DNA from: CAZEAP01 sp964510315
GTDB taxonomy: Bacteria; Planctomycetota; Brocadiia; SM23-32
NCBI GenBank assembly: GCA_964510315.1
Contig: CAZEAP010000024.1
Location: forward strand, 1 to 55,505
Reading direction: 5' to 3'
Length of the DNA stretch: 55,505 nucleotides
Position 1 is the stretch's first letter. Each line of letters starts with the position of its first letter. Shown here in pieces: positions 7,799-16,303 of this stretch. The notes beneath the pieces are model-generated. The model had not been told where the DNA came from and ran no database searches. It worked only from the letters and a program-made list of their open reading frames with translations. The translations under genes were made by a program, and so were the position numbers.

Positions 7799-9262
7799 AT
7801 GTCCGAGAACAACGACAACCCATCCAAAAGGTACGACCTCCGACGGCGGGCCCGCGGGGTGGAGCCCCCGGAGGAAGAAAGCCCCTGGCGCAGACGCCTG
7901 ATCATCGCCGGCCTGGCGCTGGCACTCCTCGTAGTGGTGGTCGTCGGCCTGGTGTGGCGCTGGTCGGCGCTCTACGTCAGGCCGGTGCGGGCGCAGGTCT
8001 GGGCCGCGATGGTCACCGTGGCATCCCGGGTGGACGGCCGCCTGCAGGCGGTGAACGTGGAAGAAGGGGACCACGTGGAGAAAGGCGCGGAACTCGCCCG
8101 CCTCCACGACGCGGAACTCCGGGCCCGTCTGTCCGCCGCACGGGCCGAAGAGCAAATCGCCAGGGCTCGCCACAATCAGGCCCGCGCCCGCCTGGGGCTG
8201 ACCGAGCGGAGCGTCGAGGCCGAGATCGCCCTCGCCGAGGCCAGAGTCGAGGTGGCTCGTGCGCACGTGGCCGCCGCCGAAACCGCCCTGGAGTGGACGC
8301 GCCGAAGGACGCAGGAGGAGATCAGGCGGGCCGAGGCCCGGCTGGAGCAGGCCCGTGCCGGCCTCGCCAGGCTCCAGAAGGGCGCCCGACCCGAGGAGAT
8401 AGAAGCCGCCAGAGCCCGCGTTGCGGCCGCCGAAGCCCAACAGGAACTCTACGAGACCGAGGTGGAGCAGTCCAGCCAGTTGGTCGAGGAAGGCATCGAC
8501 TCGCAGCACATCCTCCAGGTCAAAAGAACGCAGCTCACCACCCAGCGCAACAGAGTCCGGGAGGCCGAGCAGGAACTGAAGGCCCTGCTGGCGGGCGCTA
8601 CCGAGGAGCAGCTCCGGGAGGCCCGCAGCGGGCTGGCCGCCCATAAGGCACAGCTCGCCCTGGCTCGGGCCGGCCTCAACGAAGTGCGCGCGGCAAGCTC
8701 CGACCTGGTCGTGCGCCGCGCCGAACTCGTCCAGGCGCAAGCCCGACTCGCCAATGCAAAGGCCGGCCGGGCACGCATCGAGATCGCGCGCGAGGAAGCG
8801 ACCGCTGCAAAGGCGGAACTCGAAAAGGCCCGCAACTCGGTGGCCGAGCGCAGGGCCGCCCTCGAGCAGATGTCACTGGTCAGCAGCGTGAACGGCACCG
8901 TCCTGCAGGTGCTGCACAATGCCGGGGAGGTGTGCACCAAGGGTGCCCCGGTGGCCGTGCTCGCCGACGATGAGGAAGGCCGCTGGATAAGGGCCTACGT
9001 CCACGAGAAGGACGCCGACCAGGTGAAGGTCGGCCAGCCGGCGGAGGTGGAGGTCGTCCCGGGGTCGGGCAATGACCTCAAGGCGGAAGTTGAGGCCATC
9101 TCGCCCCATACGACAGCCCTGGACGTGGGCAATCCCGGTGGGGGAGCCGGCGGATCGGGCGGAGAGGCCACGCGGCTCGTGCGTATCCGCTTGCGGCTTC
9201 TGGGCGATCATAAGGACATCCTGCCGGGGAACTCGGCCAGCGCCACCATCCGCGTCCGTTGA
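7799..9262 (+). CDS. HlyD/EmrA-type membrane fusion protein
   Basis: A 487-residue periplasmic adaptor. A basic cytoplasmic N-terminus is followed by one membrane anchor at ~34-55. A biotinyl-lipoyl-like half-domain (SRVDGRLQAVNVEEGDHVEKG, ~76-96) comes next, then a very long Ala/Glu/Arg-rich coiled-coil hairpin (~105-365). The returning lipoyl half and beta-barrel domain (VNGTVLQVLHNAGEVCTKG) complete it. Such proteins bridge inner-membrane exporters to the outer membrane. It lies in the exporter operon, but no TolC-like gene is present. It could serve the upstream ABC exporter or a partner encoded elsewhere. The hairpin is longer than in AcrA and closer to EmrA/HlyD length. The ribosome site before the ATG is weak. 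Confidence 0.85.
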   Translation: MSENNDNPSKRYDLRRRARGVEPPEEESPWRRRLIIAGLALALLVVVVVGLVWRWSALYVRPVRAQVWAAMVTVASRVDGRLQAVNVEEGDHVEKGAELARLHDAELRARLSAARAEEQIARARHNQARARLGLTERSVEAEIALAEARVEVARAHVAAAETALEWTRRRTQEEIRRAEARLEQARAGLARLQKGARPEEIEAARARVAAAEAQQELYETEVEQSSQLVEEGIDSQHILQVKRTQLTTQRNRVREAEQELKALLAGATEEQLREARSGLAAHKAQLALARAGLNEVRAASSDLVVRRAELVQAQARLANAKAGRARIEIAREEATAAKAELEKARNSVAERRAALEQMSLVSSVNGTVLQVLHNAGEVCTKGAPVAVLADDEEGRWIRAYVHEKDADQVKVGQPAEVEVVPGSGNDLKAEVEAISPHTTALDVGNPGGGAGGSGGEATRLVRIRLRLLGDHKDILPGNSASATIRVR

Positions 9263-9274
9263 GGGGTCGTCCCA

Positions 9275-10165
9275 ATGTCAGAGAACATCACCCACACCGC
9301 CGTCACCGACGAGTGCCGCCGCCTGACGCTGCACTCGGAGAAACTTCCCGAGCCGCTCGCCGACGCGCTCCGGCGCCACCCGGACGTCGCCCGTCTCGGC
9401 GGGGTCACCCGCTGGGGCGACCGGTTCACCGTAACGCTGCTGGAGCGATTCAGCCAGGCTCACCCGGAAGGCGAGGCGGGGGCGCCGACCCGCAAAAAGC
9501 TGTCCTTCGTGCTGGGATGGCTCTGCCACCGGGCGGCCGACCGTCAGTTCAAACCCGTCTTCCGCGCACTGGACCCCGACTGTCAGGAATCTCCCACCGA
9601 CTGCAGCGTCTACCACGACGTTTTCCTGTTCGGAGAGGTCTACGGCGAGGGGACCGAGGAGCCGTATCATCCCGACCTGCTGGAGCACCCGCTCCGGTGG
9701 CCCCCGGCCTCGCAGATGACGGTCCAGCGGGCGGAGGAACTGTTCCGGCTGTTCCTCCAGCGCGGGCTTTTGGCGCTGCACACCTTCATCCCCGACGACG
9801 GTGACATCGAGGCGTGGCTGGAGCGGCTGTTCGAGAAGCAACAGAGGTTCCGCGTGGACGTCGGCCGCTACGCGGAGGCGCTGACCGAACCCGATCCCGA
9901 TAAAGTCCGGCGTTTCATCAGGGAGCCGAACTTCTACGACCCGGAGGACCCGCTGATCCGTCTCGCCGCCTCCCTGCGCGGTGAGGGACCGGCCGAGGTC
10001 ATCGAGTTCGACGCCGCGCTGGAGACCGCCCGGGAGGGAAGCCTCTACGCGCAGGTGCTCCGCCGGGGCTGCCTCTATCTGCAGGCGGCCGGAGAGTTCT
10101 TCGAGGGCCGCATCGCCCGGGACGAAGTGAACGAGCGACTGGACATCGGCAAACCCGGTGGCTGA
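9275..10165 (+). CDS. Zinc-dependent phospholipase-C-like protein (tentative)
   Basis: A 296-residue, mostly helical protein. The segment LSFVLGWLCHRAADRQF contains H85 and D89 in the HxxxD spacing of the zinc phospholipase C fold. H114, D115 and E121 (YHDVFLFGE) follow as possible further ligands. No signal peptide is visible. It starts 12 bases after the HlyD-type gene and ends 32 bases before an FAD oxidoreductase, so it is probably co-transcribed with the exporter module. If the family call is right it may process lipid or phosphodiester substrates related to the exporter cargo; this is inference. Otherwise treat it as hypothetical. Confidence 0.5.
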   Translation: MSENITHTAVTDECRRLTLHSEKLPEPLADALRRHPDVARLGGVTRWGDRFTVTLLERFSQAHPEGEAGAPTRKKLSFVLGWLCHRAADRQFKPVFRALDPDCQESPTDCSVYHDVFLFGEVYGEGTEEPYHPDLLEHPLRWPPASQMTVQRAEELFRLFLQRGLLALHTFIPDDGDIEAWLERLFEKQQRFRVDVGRYAEALTEPDPDKVRRFIREPNFYDPEDPLIRLAASLRGEGPAEVIEFDAALETAREGSLYAQVLRRGCLYLQAAGEFFEGRIARDEVNERLDIGKPGG

Positions 10166-10197
10166 ACTCACGAGATGCCTGAGCGAGGTGAACGCCG

Positions 10198-11472
10198 ATG
10201 AGCACCTACCACGAGCCCGCCCGCGACATACCCGTCGCCCGTGAGGCGGACGTCATCGTGGCGGGCGGAGGGCCGGCGGGGTTGACCGCCGCGATCGCCG
10301 CTGCCCGGAACGACGCACGGACGGTCCTCCTCGAGCGGTTCGGCTACCTCGGCGGCACGGCGACGGCCTCCCTGATGGCCTGCATCAACGGCTTCCGCAA
10401 CCAGGTCGAGCCGGACGGGACCCAGACGGTGCGCGGAATCGCCGAGGAGATCGTGCTGCGGCTGGAGGAAATGGACGGCCTCGGCGAGAGCCCCTACCCC
10501 CAGAAGAGCTACCCCACCGAGCCCGGACGGCTGGCCTACAGCTACGCCATCGACGTCGAGAAGTTCAAGTACCTCGTGCTGAAGATGTGCGAGGAAGCCG
10601 GCGTGGACCTCATGCTGCACACGTGGTTCAGCGACGCCATCGTTGAAGGCGGGGCCCTGGCCGGGGTGGTGGTCGAGAGCAAATCCGGCCGCCGGGCCCT
10701 GAAGGCAGCCGTAACGGTGGACGCCACCGGTGACGCTGACGTGGCGGCCCGAGCCGGCGTCCCCTTCTGGCAGACCCGCCGCGAGGAGGCGCCGCGATTG
10801 AACGATGGCCTGATGTATCGGATTCGCTTCGGGGAAGAACGCCCCGAGGGCACCTTCGCGTGCGACTTCGGAGACAACGCGGTGGTCTGGGGACCGGGGG
10901 TCGGGGCGATCGACGGCACCGATGCCGACCAGCTCACGCGCGCCGAGCTGGAGGCACGCCTGGAGGTCTACCGGGACTTCGCGGCCAAGCAGGAGGAGAC
11001 CCCGGAACTGGCCGACGCCGAAGTCGCTCAGACGCCCCCGCTTCTCGGCATCCGCCAGACGCGCTTCGTGGAGGGGGAGTACACGCTGACCGCCGATGAC
11101 GCCATCGAGGGAAGGCGCTTCGACGACGCGATCGCCGTCAGCTCCTGCCCCATCATTCGCTATTACGGCTATCGGCGCTACCTGGAGCACGAGGGCTACG
11201 ACATACCCTATCGCTGCCTGGTGCCGCAGGAGGTGGAGGGCCTGCTGGTGGCGGGTCGCTGCATCTCCAGCGAGCAGGTGCCCTACGAGTCCCACCGGGC
11301 GATGGTGCCGGTGATGGCGATCGGCCAGGCTGCGGGCACGGCGGCGGCGCTGTGCGCCCGCACCGGGGCGAACCCGCGGGGGCTGGAGGTCGGTCTGCTC
11401 CAGGAGACCCTCCTGGATCAGGGGGCCGAACTGCGCCTTCAACGGGGCGGATCGCAGACGGGGCAGGGCTGA
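10198..11472 (+). CDS. FAD-dependent oxidoreductase (FAD_oxidored family)
   Basis: A 424-residue flavoprotein with an N-terminal Rossmann motif (VIVAGGGPAGLTAAIAAARN, ~19-38) and the family mark YLGGTATASLM. The internal strand VTVDATGDADVAARAG and a C-terminal flavin-binding segment (LLVAGRCISS...GQAAGTAAALC) complete the pattern. The family occurs beside sugar-catabolic enzymes in PVC bacteria and substrates are largely unknown. The ATG is preceded by GAGCGAGGTG. It is the fifth gene of the run that starts at 4900. Its last 34 bases overlap the 3' end of a convergent small gene. Confidence 0.85.
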   Translation: MSTYHEPARDIPVAREADVIVAGGGPAGLTAAIAAARNDARTVLLERFGYLGGTATASLMACINGFRNQVEPDGTQTVRGIAEEIVLRLEEMDGLGESPYPQKSYPTEPGRLAYSYAIDVEKFKYLVLKMCEEAGVDLMLHTWFSDAIVEGGALAGVVVESKSGRRALKAAVTVDATGDADVAARAGVPFWQTRREEAPRLNDGLMYRIRFGEERPEGTFACDFGDNAVVWGPGVGAIDGTDADQLTRAELEARLEVYRDFAAKQEETPELADAEVAQTPPLLGIRQTRFVEGEYTLTADDAIEGRRFDDAIAVSSCPIIRYYGYRRYLEHEGYDIPYRCLVPQEVEGLLVAGRCISSEQVPYESHRAMVPVMAIGQAAGTAAALCARTGANPRGLEVGLLQETLLDQGAELRLQRGGSQTGQG

Positions 11473-11744
11473 TACATCTCCTTGGCCTTGTCCAGCCGCG
11501 TCGGGACGCCCCTCCTCCCTCCCAGTTCCGGGCAACCCTTGCGGTGATAGCGCCGCCCATTGCGCAGGACGTAGACCTTGGTGATCTCAGCGGTGCCGGG
11601 CGGACGCCAGCTCGGGGTGTCGAACCACGATCCCACCGTACGGTTATAGAGGCGCCTTGCCACCTTCTGCGCACCCGGCTCGAAGGCTACCAGCAACACG
11701 ATCGCCACGACGGCCACTATCAGGACGATCTTCCTCAGACTCAT
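11439..11744 (-). CDS. Membrane-anchored small protein with Cys/His knuckle
   Basis: This 101-residue protein has an N-terminal membrane anchor (residues ~5-21, rich in Val/Ile/Leu). Its C-terminal domain carries YHRKGCPEL...PCPVCDPP, which places one His and three Cys as for a small Ada-like or zinc-knuckle fold. This tail is widespread on bacterial proteins of unknown function. The ATG at 11744 has GAAGGGG six bases upstream; an in-frame start at 11780 lacks this. It is convergent with the FAD oxidoreductase and overlaps its last 34 bases. Specific function is unknown. Confidence 0.75.
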   Translation of the reverse strand: MSLRKIVLIVAVVAIVLLVAFEPGAQKVARRLYNRTVGSWFDTPSWRPPGTAEITKVYVLRNGRRYHRKGCPELGGRRGVPTRLDKAKEMYQPCPVCDPPR

Positions 11745-11999
11745 AGCATGCCCCTTCTTACGTAGGGGGTCGAGCGGCACGTCGCCTATGGCTGATTATG
11801 TCCCTCGGGGATGCCCGTGTCAACGCAGTTGACCGGCGCTGGCCTCGCCGCTTCTCTCGCGATTATCGTGGTGCCGGCCTTTCCTGGTCCTTCGCAGCCC
11901 CGGGCTGTCTGCGGAGTCCCCTGCCCTCTTGCCTCTGCGTAATTCGCCCGGCCCCTTCGACAAGCCCCCCGACACTCTCAGGGCCTTTGAGTCGGACCT
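11745..11999. other. Intergenic stretch without a gene
   Basis: Nothing beyond ordinary GC-rich sequence is visible here. It forms a roughly 530-base gap (11745-12275) together with the MITE fragment at 12000 and the UroD promoter region. Confidence 0.5.
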
Positions 12000-12150
12000 G
12001 CTCCGTAGAAACCATCCATCGACACTCAAATCGGCCCGGCGCCCGCCCCGCCGCCCTTGCTTCCCGGCAGGCCATCTGCACCTGACCAAACGGCGAGATT
12101 CCCGCCGAAGGCGCACAAGCCCACCACACGACCGGCGGGTAAACTTCGCG
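12000..12150 (+). mobile_element. MITE copy C, right end missing
   Basis: It begins with GCTCCGTAGAAA, the left terminal repeat with one change, followed by ACTCAAATCGGCCCGGCGCC as in copy B. The internal CGAGATTCCCGCC hairpin is interrupted by about 30 extra bases. Similarity fades near 12150 and no right terminal repeat follows. Confidence 0.7.
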
Positions 12151-12216
12151 CCCTTCGTCGCTCCCAGGATCCTCGGATAGCTCTTCCGACCCGCTTAATG
12201 CCTGCAGGAGGCCGGT

Positions 12217-12244
12217 TTGCTTTGTCGCGGAGAAGGGCTAAAAT
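12217..12244 (+). promoter_or_regulatory. Weak promoter candidate of the UroD-family gene
   Basis: TAAAAT (12239-12244) is a good -10 box; the partner TTGCTT (12217-12222), 16 bases away, matches only the first three -35 positions. Transcription would start about 25 bases before the ATG. Confidence 0.3.
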
Positions 12245-12275
12245 CGTGCCCGACTCTTACGGCGGGGACCCAGCG

Positions 12276-13244
12276 ATGTCCACGGACGACAACCGGACGC
12301 CGCGGCAGCGGTTCATCGACGCCCTCGAGCGACGCCCTCCAAGGGGACGGGTGCCGCATTTCGAACTGGTGTTCTTCCTCACCATGGAGGCCTTCGGCGG
12401 CCTGCACCCCAACCATCGGAGCTACCACCAGTGGGACCAGATGGAGGAGTCCGAGCGGGAGCTTCATCGGGAGGACATGGCGGCCCTTTACCTGGCCACG
12501 GCCGAGCGCTTCGAGCACAGCGCCATCTTCCTCCATCCCAATCCCCGCTCACCGGCGGAGACCGTCCGGCTGATCCACCTTGTCCGTGACCGCTCGCCCC
12601 GACCCTACTTCCTGATGATGCACGGCGACGCCACCTTCAGCATCCCCGGCGGGGAGCAGATGCCCGATTTCTGCGCCCGCCTGGCCGACGAGCCCGAGGA
12701 ATTGAAGGCGGAGGCCGACCGGAGGGTGGACGACGCGCTGGCGCGCGCCGAGAAGCTGCGGGAGGAAGGCGGGCTGGACGGGTTCGCCCTCTGCGCCGAT
12801 TACTGCTTCAACACCGGCCCGTTTCTCAGTCCGAACCATTTCTCCGAGTTCGTCGCGCCGTATCTGAGGCGCCTGATACGGGGCTACCGGGAACTGGGCT
12901 TCTACACCATCAAGCACACCGACGGCAACATCATGCCCATCATCGACCAACTGGTGGAGGCCAATCCCCACGCGCTCCACTCCCTGGACCCCCAGGGCGG
13001 GGTGGACATCGCCGAGGCTAAGCGCCGCTACGGGGACAGGGTCTGCCTGATCGGTAACGTCAACTGCGCCGCCCTGGACACCGGCACCGACGAGGAAGTG
13101 GTCGAGTCCGCCCGCTACGCCCTCCGCCACGGCATGCCGGGGGGCGGCTACATATTCTCCACCAGCAACTGCATCTACACTGGAATGCGCCTGGAGCGCT
13201 ACGAGCTGATGCTCGACGTCTGGCGCCGGGAAGGCAACTACTGA
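12276..13244 (+). CDS. UroD/MtaA-family protein
   Basis: A 322-residue TIM-barrel protein of the uroporphyrinogen decarboxylase superfamily. The C-terminal half is typical: IKHTDGNIMPIIDQLVE, LHSLDPQGGVDIAEAKRRYGDRVCLIGNV, and the closing GGGYIFSTSNCIY. Planctomycete-type genomes hold many such paralogues that do not make heme but probably handle methyl groups or other carboxylated substrates. No corrinoid protein is adjacent. The frame is open 73 codons upstream through MITE-derived sequence; the ATG at 12276 is preceded by GGCGGGGA and opens the expected N-terminus (RQRFIDALERRPPRGRVP). Confidence 0.82.
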   Translation: MSTDDNRTPRQRFIDALERRPPRGRVPHFELVFFLTMEAFGGLHPNHRSYHQWDQMEESERELHREDMAALYLATAERFEHSAIFLHPNPRSPAETVRLIHLVRDRSPRPYFLMMHGDATFSIPGGEQMPDFCARLADEPEELKAEADRRVDDALARAEKLREEGGLDGFALCADYCFNTGPFLSPNHFSEFVAPYLRRLIRGYRELGFYTIKHTDGNIMPIIDQLVEANPHALHSLDPQGGVDIAEAKRRYGDRVCLIGNVNCAALDTGTDEEVVESARYALRHGMPGGGYIFSTSNCIYTGMRLERYELMLDVWRREGNY

Positions 13245-13303
13245 GGCCGGCCCGGCGGGGGATGGGGTCGCCGGCATCCGGGAGCCCGGCCGTTGCCGAG
13301 TCC

Positions 13304-13331
13304 TTGACTGGCCGGCGGCGCAGAGTACAAT
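13304..13331 (+). promoter_or_regulatory. Promoter of the SH3/M48 operon
   Basis: TTGACT (13304-13309) and TACAAT (13326-13331), five of six matches each, are 16 bases apart. The first in-frame ATG (13330) lies inside the -10 box and so cannot be in the message; this supports the start at 13366. Confidence 0.6.
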
Positions 13332-13365
13332 GAAACAAAAGAGCCCTGAGAAGAGGGGATTTGGG

Positions 13366-13857
13366 ATGCGCAGAGTCATCGTGTGGGCCTTGCTGGCGTG
13401 CGTGGCGGCACCCGTGCTGGCCGGAACCATGTACGCCCGTTTCTCGGCGCCCGTCCGAGCCGGTCGCGGCCTCGGAGCCGAGACGCTGGGACGCCTCAGC
13501 CAGGGGCAGTCCGTCCAGGCACTTCAGCGCGAAGGGCGCTACTACAAGGTTTCCTTCCGGGGCGGGACCGGCTATGTCTACTACAACAAGCTCTCCTCCC
13601 AGAAGCCCGAGGACATCGGCGCCCTGCTGGGCCAGCGGCCCGGCACGGAGGGCATCGAGCTGACGGAACTCGAGGCCGGGGGAGCCCTGCGCGGGCTCGC
13701 GCCGATGGCCGACACCTACGCCGAGGCCGAAGAGATACCCGACTGGGCACGCGAGGCAGTCGAAGCGATGCAAAAGAGGGCACCGGGCCTCCGGCAGCTC
13801 GAGCAGTTCCAGCGGGAGGGCAACCTGGGAGAATACGGAGAGAGGGGCGCGCCATGA
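13366..13857 (+). CDS. Exported SH3-domain protein
   Basis: A 163-residue exported protein. A signal peptide (~1-20, ending VLA-G) precedes a bacterial SH3-type beta domain at ~22-80 with the pattern YARFSAPVRAG...LSQGQSVQALQREGRYYKVSF and YVYYNKLS. The C-terminal part is acidic and helical. Such domains usually bind cell-wall peptides. GAAGAGGGG precedes the ATG, and the mapped promoter excludes the earlier ATG at 13330. The stop overlaps the next start as ATGA, so it is translationally coupled to a lipoprotein protease. The pair probably acts in envelope quality control. Confidence 0.8.
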   Translation: MRRVIVWALLACVAAPVLAGTMYARFSAPVRAGRGLGAETLGRLSQGQSVQALQREGRYYKVSFRGGTGYVYYNKLSSQKPEDIGALLGQRPGTEGIELTELEAGGALRGLAPMADTYAEAEEIPDWAREAVEAMQKRAPGLRQLEQFQREGNLGEYGERGAP

Positions 13858-14747
13858 AAAGACTCCTGGCGGCGTGCATTACGGCCTTCGCCGTCCTGCT
13901 TCTGTGCGCCTGCGAGAGCATGGAACAGGCCCTGGCAACGGCGGCCGAAGTTATGGAGCAGAACCCTGAGCTGATTGAGGACGAGGAGGAGCGGGAGCGC
14001 TGGGTCAGCGGCGCCCGGGTCGTGAAAAGCTGGACCCGGGAGATCGACACGGCCGACGAGATTGCCATGGGCCAGAGCCTCGCCCTCCGGGCCTTCGCCG
14101 GCTTTGGAGAGCCCTATCCCGACGAAGACCTGCAGCGCTACGTCGCCAGCGTCGGCCGACTTGTGGCCCTGCAGAGCGAACGCCCCTCCCTGCCATACTC
14201 CTTCGCGGTTGTGCAGAGCCGGGAGCCCAACGCCCTCGCCCTGCCGGGGGGATACATCTTCGTTTCCACCGGCCTGTTGAAGAAGCTGGAGAGCGAGAGC
14301 GAGCTGGCCTGCATACTGGGACACGAAGTCTGCCACGCAGCCCGGAAGCACGGCGTCGAGATCGTCGCGCGCGACCGGAAGATCCGCTCCCTTGTGGACT
14401 TCGGCGCGACATTGGATGAGGAGGTCGGCAAATACCGCGATTTCATTGATGCCACCTACAGGAAACTCACCACGGAGGGCTACGACCGGCGCTACGAATG
14501 GATCGCTGACGAGGCCGGCACTACCTACGCCTACCGGGCGGGTTATCACCCGGAGGGACTGCTGCCGTTCCTGGAGATGTCGCGCCGCTCCGAGAAACCC
14601 CTGGCTTTTGAGAACTACAAGACCCACCCCGACCCCGGCCTCAGGATTTCCAGGATTCGCCAGACTCTCAGCGGGCTCGGGGACTACTCCGGCATGCCCG
14701 CGCTGCAAAAGCGCTATGAGCGGGAAGTGCTCGCCAGGCTCAAGTAA
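13854..14747 (+). CDS. M48-family metalloprotease lipoprotein
   Basis: A 297-residue zinc protease of family M48 (BepA/YfgC- and Oma1-like). The N-terminus is a lipoprotein signal ending LLLCAC near residue 20. Zinc ligands H157 and H161 with catalytic E158 form HEVCH. The third ligand is E215 in EWIAD, the usual ExxxD arrangement. The stretch NALALPGGYIFVSTGLL before the active site is diagnostic. Relatives degrade misassembled outer-membrane proteins. BepA-type enzymes often carry TPR repeats, which are lacking here. Translation is coupled to the SH3 gene by a four-base overlap. Confidence 0.9.
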   Translation: MKRLLAACITAFAVLLLCACESMEQALATAAEVMEQNPELIEDEEERERWVSGARVVKSWTREIDTADEIAMGQSLALRAFAGFGEPYPDEDLQRYVASVGRLVALQSERPSLPYSFAVVQSREPNALALPGGYIFVSTGLLKKLESESELACILGHEVCHAARKHGVEIVARDRKIRSLVDFGATLDEEVGKYRDFIDATYRKLTTEGYDRRYEWIADEAGTTYAYRAGYHPEGLLPFLEMSRRSEKPLAFENYKTHPDPGLRISRIRQTLSGLGDYSGMPALQKRYEREVLARLK

Positions 14748-14759
14748 TCAGCCGGCAAC

Positions 14760-15329
14760 ATGAACGGACCTTCAGAGGACGCCCGTCTTCTCACCACACC
14801 TCTGAGCACCGAAGAGGTCCTGTCGCTCCACTGCGGCGATCCGGTCAACCTCAGCGGGGTCATCTACGCGGCGCGGGACGCCGCCCACCAACGTATGGTC
14901 GCGGCGCTGGAGCGGGGCGAAGAACTCCCCTTCGATCCGGAAGGCCGGGTCCTCTACTACGTCGGACCTTCTCCCGCCCCCGAGGGCCGGCCGGTCGGCG
15001 CCGCCGGTCCGACCACCAGTTGCCGGATGGACCCCTACGCGCCCCGGCTCTACGCCGCCGGCATCAAGGCCACCATCGGGAAGGGCCCCCGGAGCGAGGA
15101 GGTGCGCCGGGCCATCCGGGATCACCGGGCGCTCTACCTGGCGGCGGTGGGAGGCGCGGGTGCGCTCCTGGGCCGGACGGTCCGCGAGGCGGAAGTGATC
15201 GCCTACCCCGAGCTTGGTCCCGAAGCGGTGCGGCGAATGGTCGTTGAGAACCTGCCCGCCGTGGTGGCCGACGACGCCTACGGGGAGGACATCTACGAAC
15301 GCGCCGCCCCAAAGGGAGGGCGGCGTTGA
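14760..15329 (+). CDS. Fumarase/tartrate dehydratase beta-domain protein
   Basis: A 189-residue protein matching the beta (C-terminal) region of class I Fe-S hydro-lyases. It shows LSGVIYAARDAAHQRM, the conserved YYVGPSP...GPTTSCRMDPY and the segment IGKGPRS. In two-subunit enzymes the alpha chain holds the 4Fe-4S cluster and the beta chain completes the active site. No alpha-subunit gene is in the window. It starts 12 bases after the protease stop and overlaps nth by four bases. Fumarase or L(+)-tartrate dehydratase activity is likely if an alpha partner exists elsewhere. Confidence 0.85.
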   Translation: MNGPSEDARLLTTPLSTEEVLSLHCGDPVNLSGVIYAARDAAHQRMVAALERGEELPFDPEGRVLYYVGPSPAPEGRPVGAAGPTTSCRMDPYAPRLYAAGIKATIGKGPRSEEVRRAIRDHRALYLAAVGGAGALLGRTVREAEVIAYPELGPEAVRRMVVENLPAVVADDAYGEDIYERAAPKGGRR

Positions 15330-16021
15330 GCGAAGCGGAGGAGAAATACCGCCTGCCCCCCTCGGAGAAGATCGGACCGCTTCTCCACGCGCTGGATGCG
15401 CGCTACGGCCGGAAACACCGCTCCGACGGCGCCGATACCCTGACGGTGCTCATTCGGGGCGTGCTCAGCCAGAACACCTCGGACGTCAACAGCGGCCGAG
15501 CGTACGGGAGCCTGAAGGAGCAGTTTCCCGACTGGCAGGACCTGGCCGCGGCCGAGAGTGAGGAGGTCGAGGAGGCCATCCGGGGCGGCGGCCTGGCCGC
15601 CCAAAAAGCCGCGACCATTCAGGCCGTTATGGAATGGCTGGGCAAGCGGGGCGACTACTCGCTGGACTTTCTTGCGGAACTGGACAACCAGGAGGCCGAA
15701 GAGCGGCTGACCCGGATCAAGGGGGTGGGCATCAAGACCGCCCGCCTGGTCCTGCTGTTCGGGCTCGACCGGCAGGTGTTCGTGGTCGACACCCACGTGC
15801 ATCGTCTCAGCCGACGACTGGGCCTGATCCCCGAGAAGGCGACCCGCCGGAAGGCGCACGCGCTGCTGGACGAGCTTGTGCCCGGCGAGGACAAATACAG
15901 CGGTCACCTGAACATGATCGAGCACGGCAGGCAGACCTGCCTGGCACGCTCGCCCCGCTGCGATGAGTGCATTGTGCGCCCCTGGTGCCTCTACGTCAGG
16001 GATGCGGAGTTCCCGGCCTGA
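15326..16021 (+). CDS. nth: Endonuclease III
   Basis: A 231-residue base-excision-repair DNA glycosylase/AP lyase. The helix-hairpin-helix RIKGVGIKTARL holds the catalytic Lys K137, and the catalytic Asp is D155 in VVDTHVHRLSRRLGL. The C-terminal 4Fe-4S loop is complete, with Cys at 205, 212, 215 and 221 (C-x6-C-x2-C-x5-C). Length is slightly above the E. coli enzyme. The start codon is TTG, overlapping the previous stop as TTGA, with AAGGGAGGG just upstream, so the two genes appear translationally coupled. A MITE lies immediately downstream. Confidence 0.92.
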   Translation: MSEAEEKYRLPPSEKIGPLLHALDARYGRKHRSDGADTLTVLIRGVLSQNTSDVNSGRAYGSLKEQFPDWQDLAAAESEEVEEAIRGGGLAAQKAATIQAVMEWLGKRGDYSLDFLAELDNQEAEERLTRIKGVGIKTARLVLLFGLDRQVFVVDTHVHRLSRRLGLIPEKATRRKAHALLDELVPGEDKYSGHLNMIEHGRQTCLARSPRCDECIVRPWCLYVRDAEFPA

Positions 16022-16032
16022 GCCGCGGGTCT

Positions 16033-16303
16033 GCTCTGCAGGAATCATGCGGGATCCGCCGGAGTACCGCCCGGAATGTCCTTCTGGGCGAGCGCATCTT
16101 TTGCGAGCGAAGTTTACCCGCCTGTGGCGGGAATCTCGTCGTTCGGCGGGGTGGGCATGGGGCGGGCGGTACGGGAAGGTACGGGAAGGTACGGCGCAGC
16201 GCAACAGCGAGAGGCGTTCGGCGCCGGAAGAGAAGGCGCCTCGGCATGACGGCGTGGCAGGCGCCGAGCCGATTTGAGTGTCGACGGATGCTTTCTACAG
16301 ACC
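16033..16303 (-). mobile_element. MITE copy D, complete but diverged
   Basis: This element lies in inverted orientation relative to copy B, with ends GCTCTGCAGGAA (16033-16044) and TTTCTACAGACC (16292-16303), which are imperfect inverted repeats. It carries the same CCCGCC hairpin and an insertion-expanded middle containing GGTACGGGAA repeats. The flanks CCGCGGGTCT (16023-16032) and CCGCGGACCC (16305-16314) match at seven of ten positions, a possible eroded target duplication. Confidence 0.75.

Noticed and set aside
13330..13365. Earlier ATG for the SH3 protein
   Set aside because: It overlaps the -10 box of the best promoter and lacks a ribosome site.
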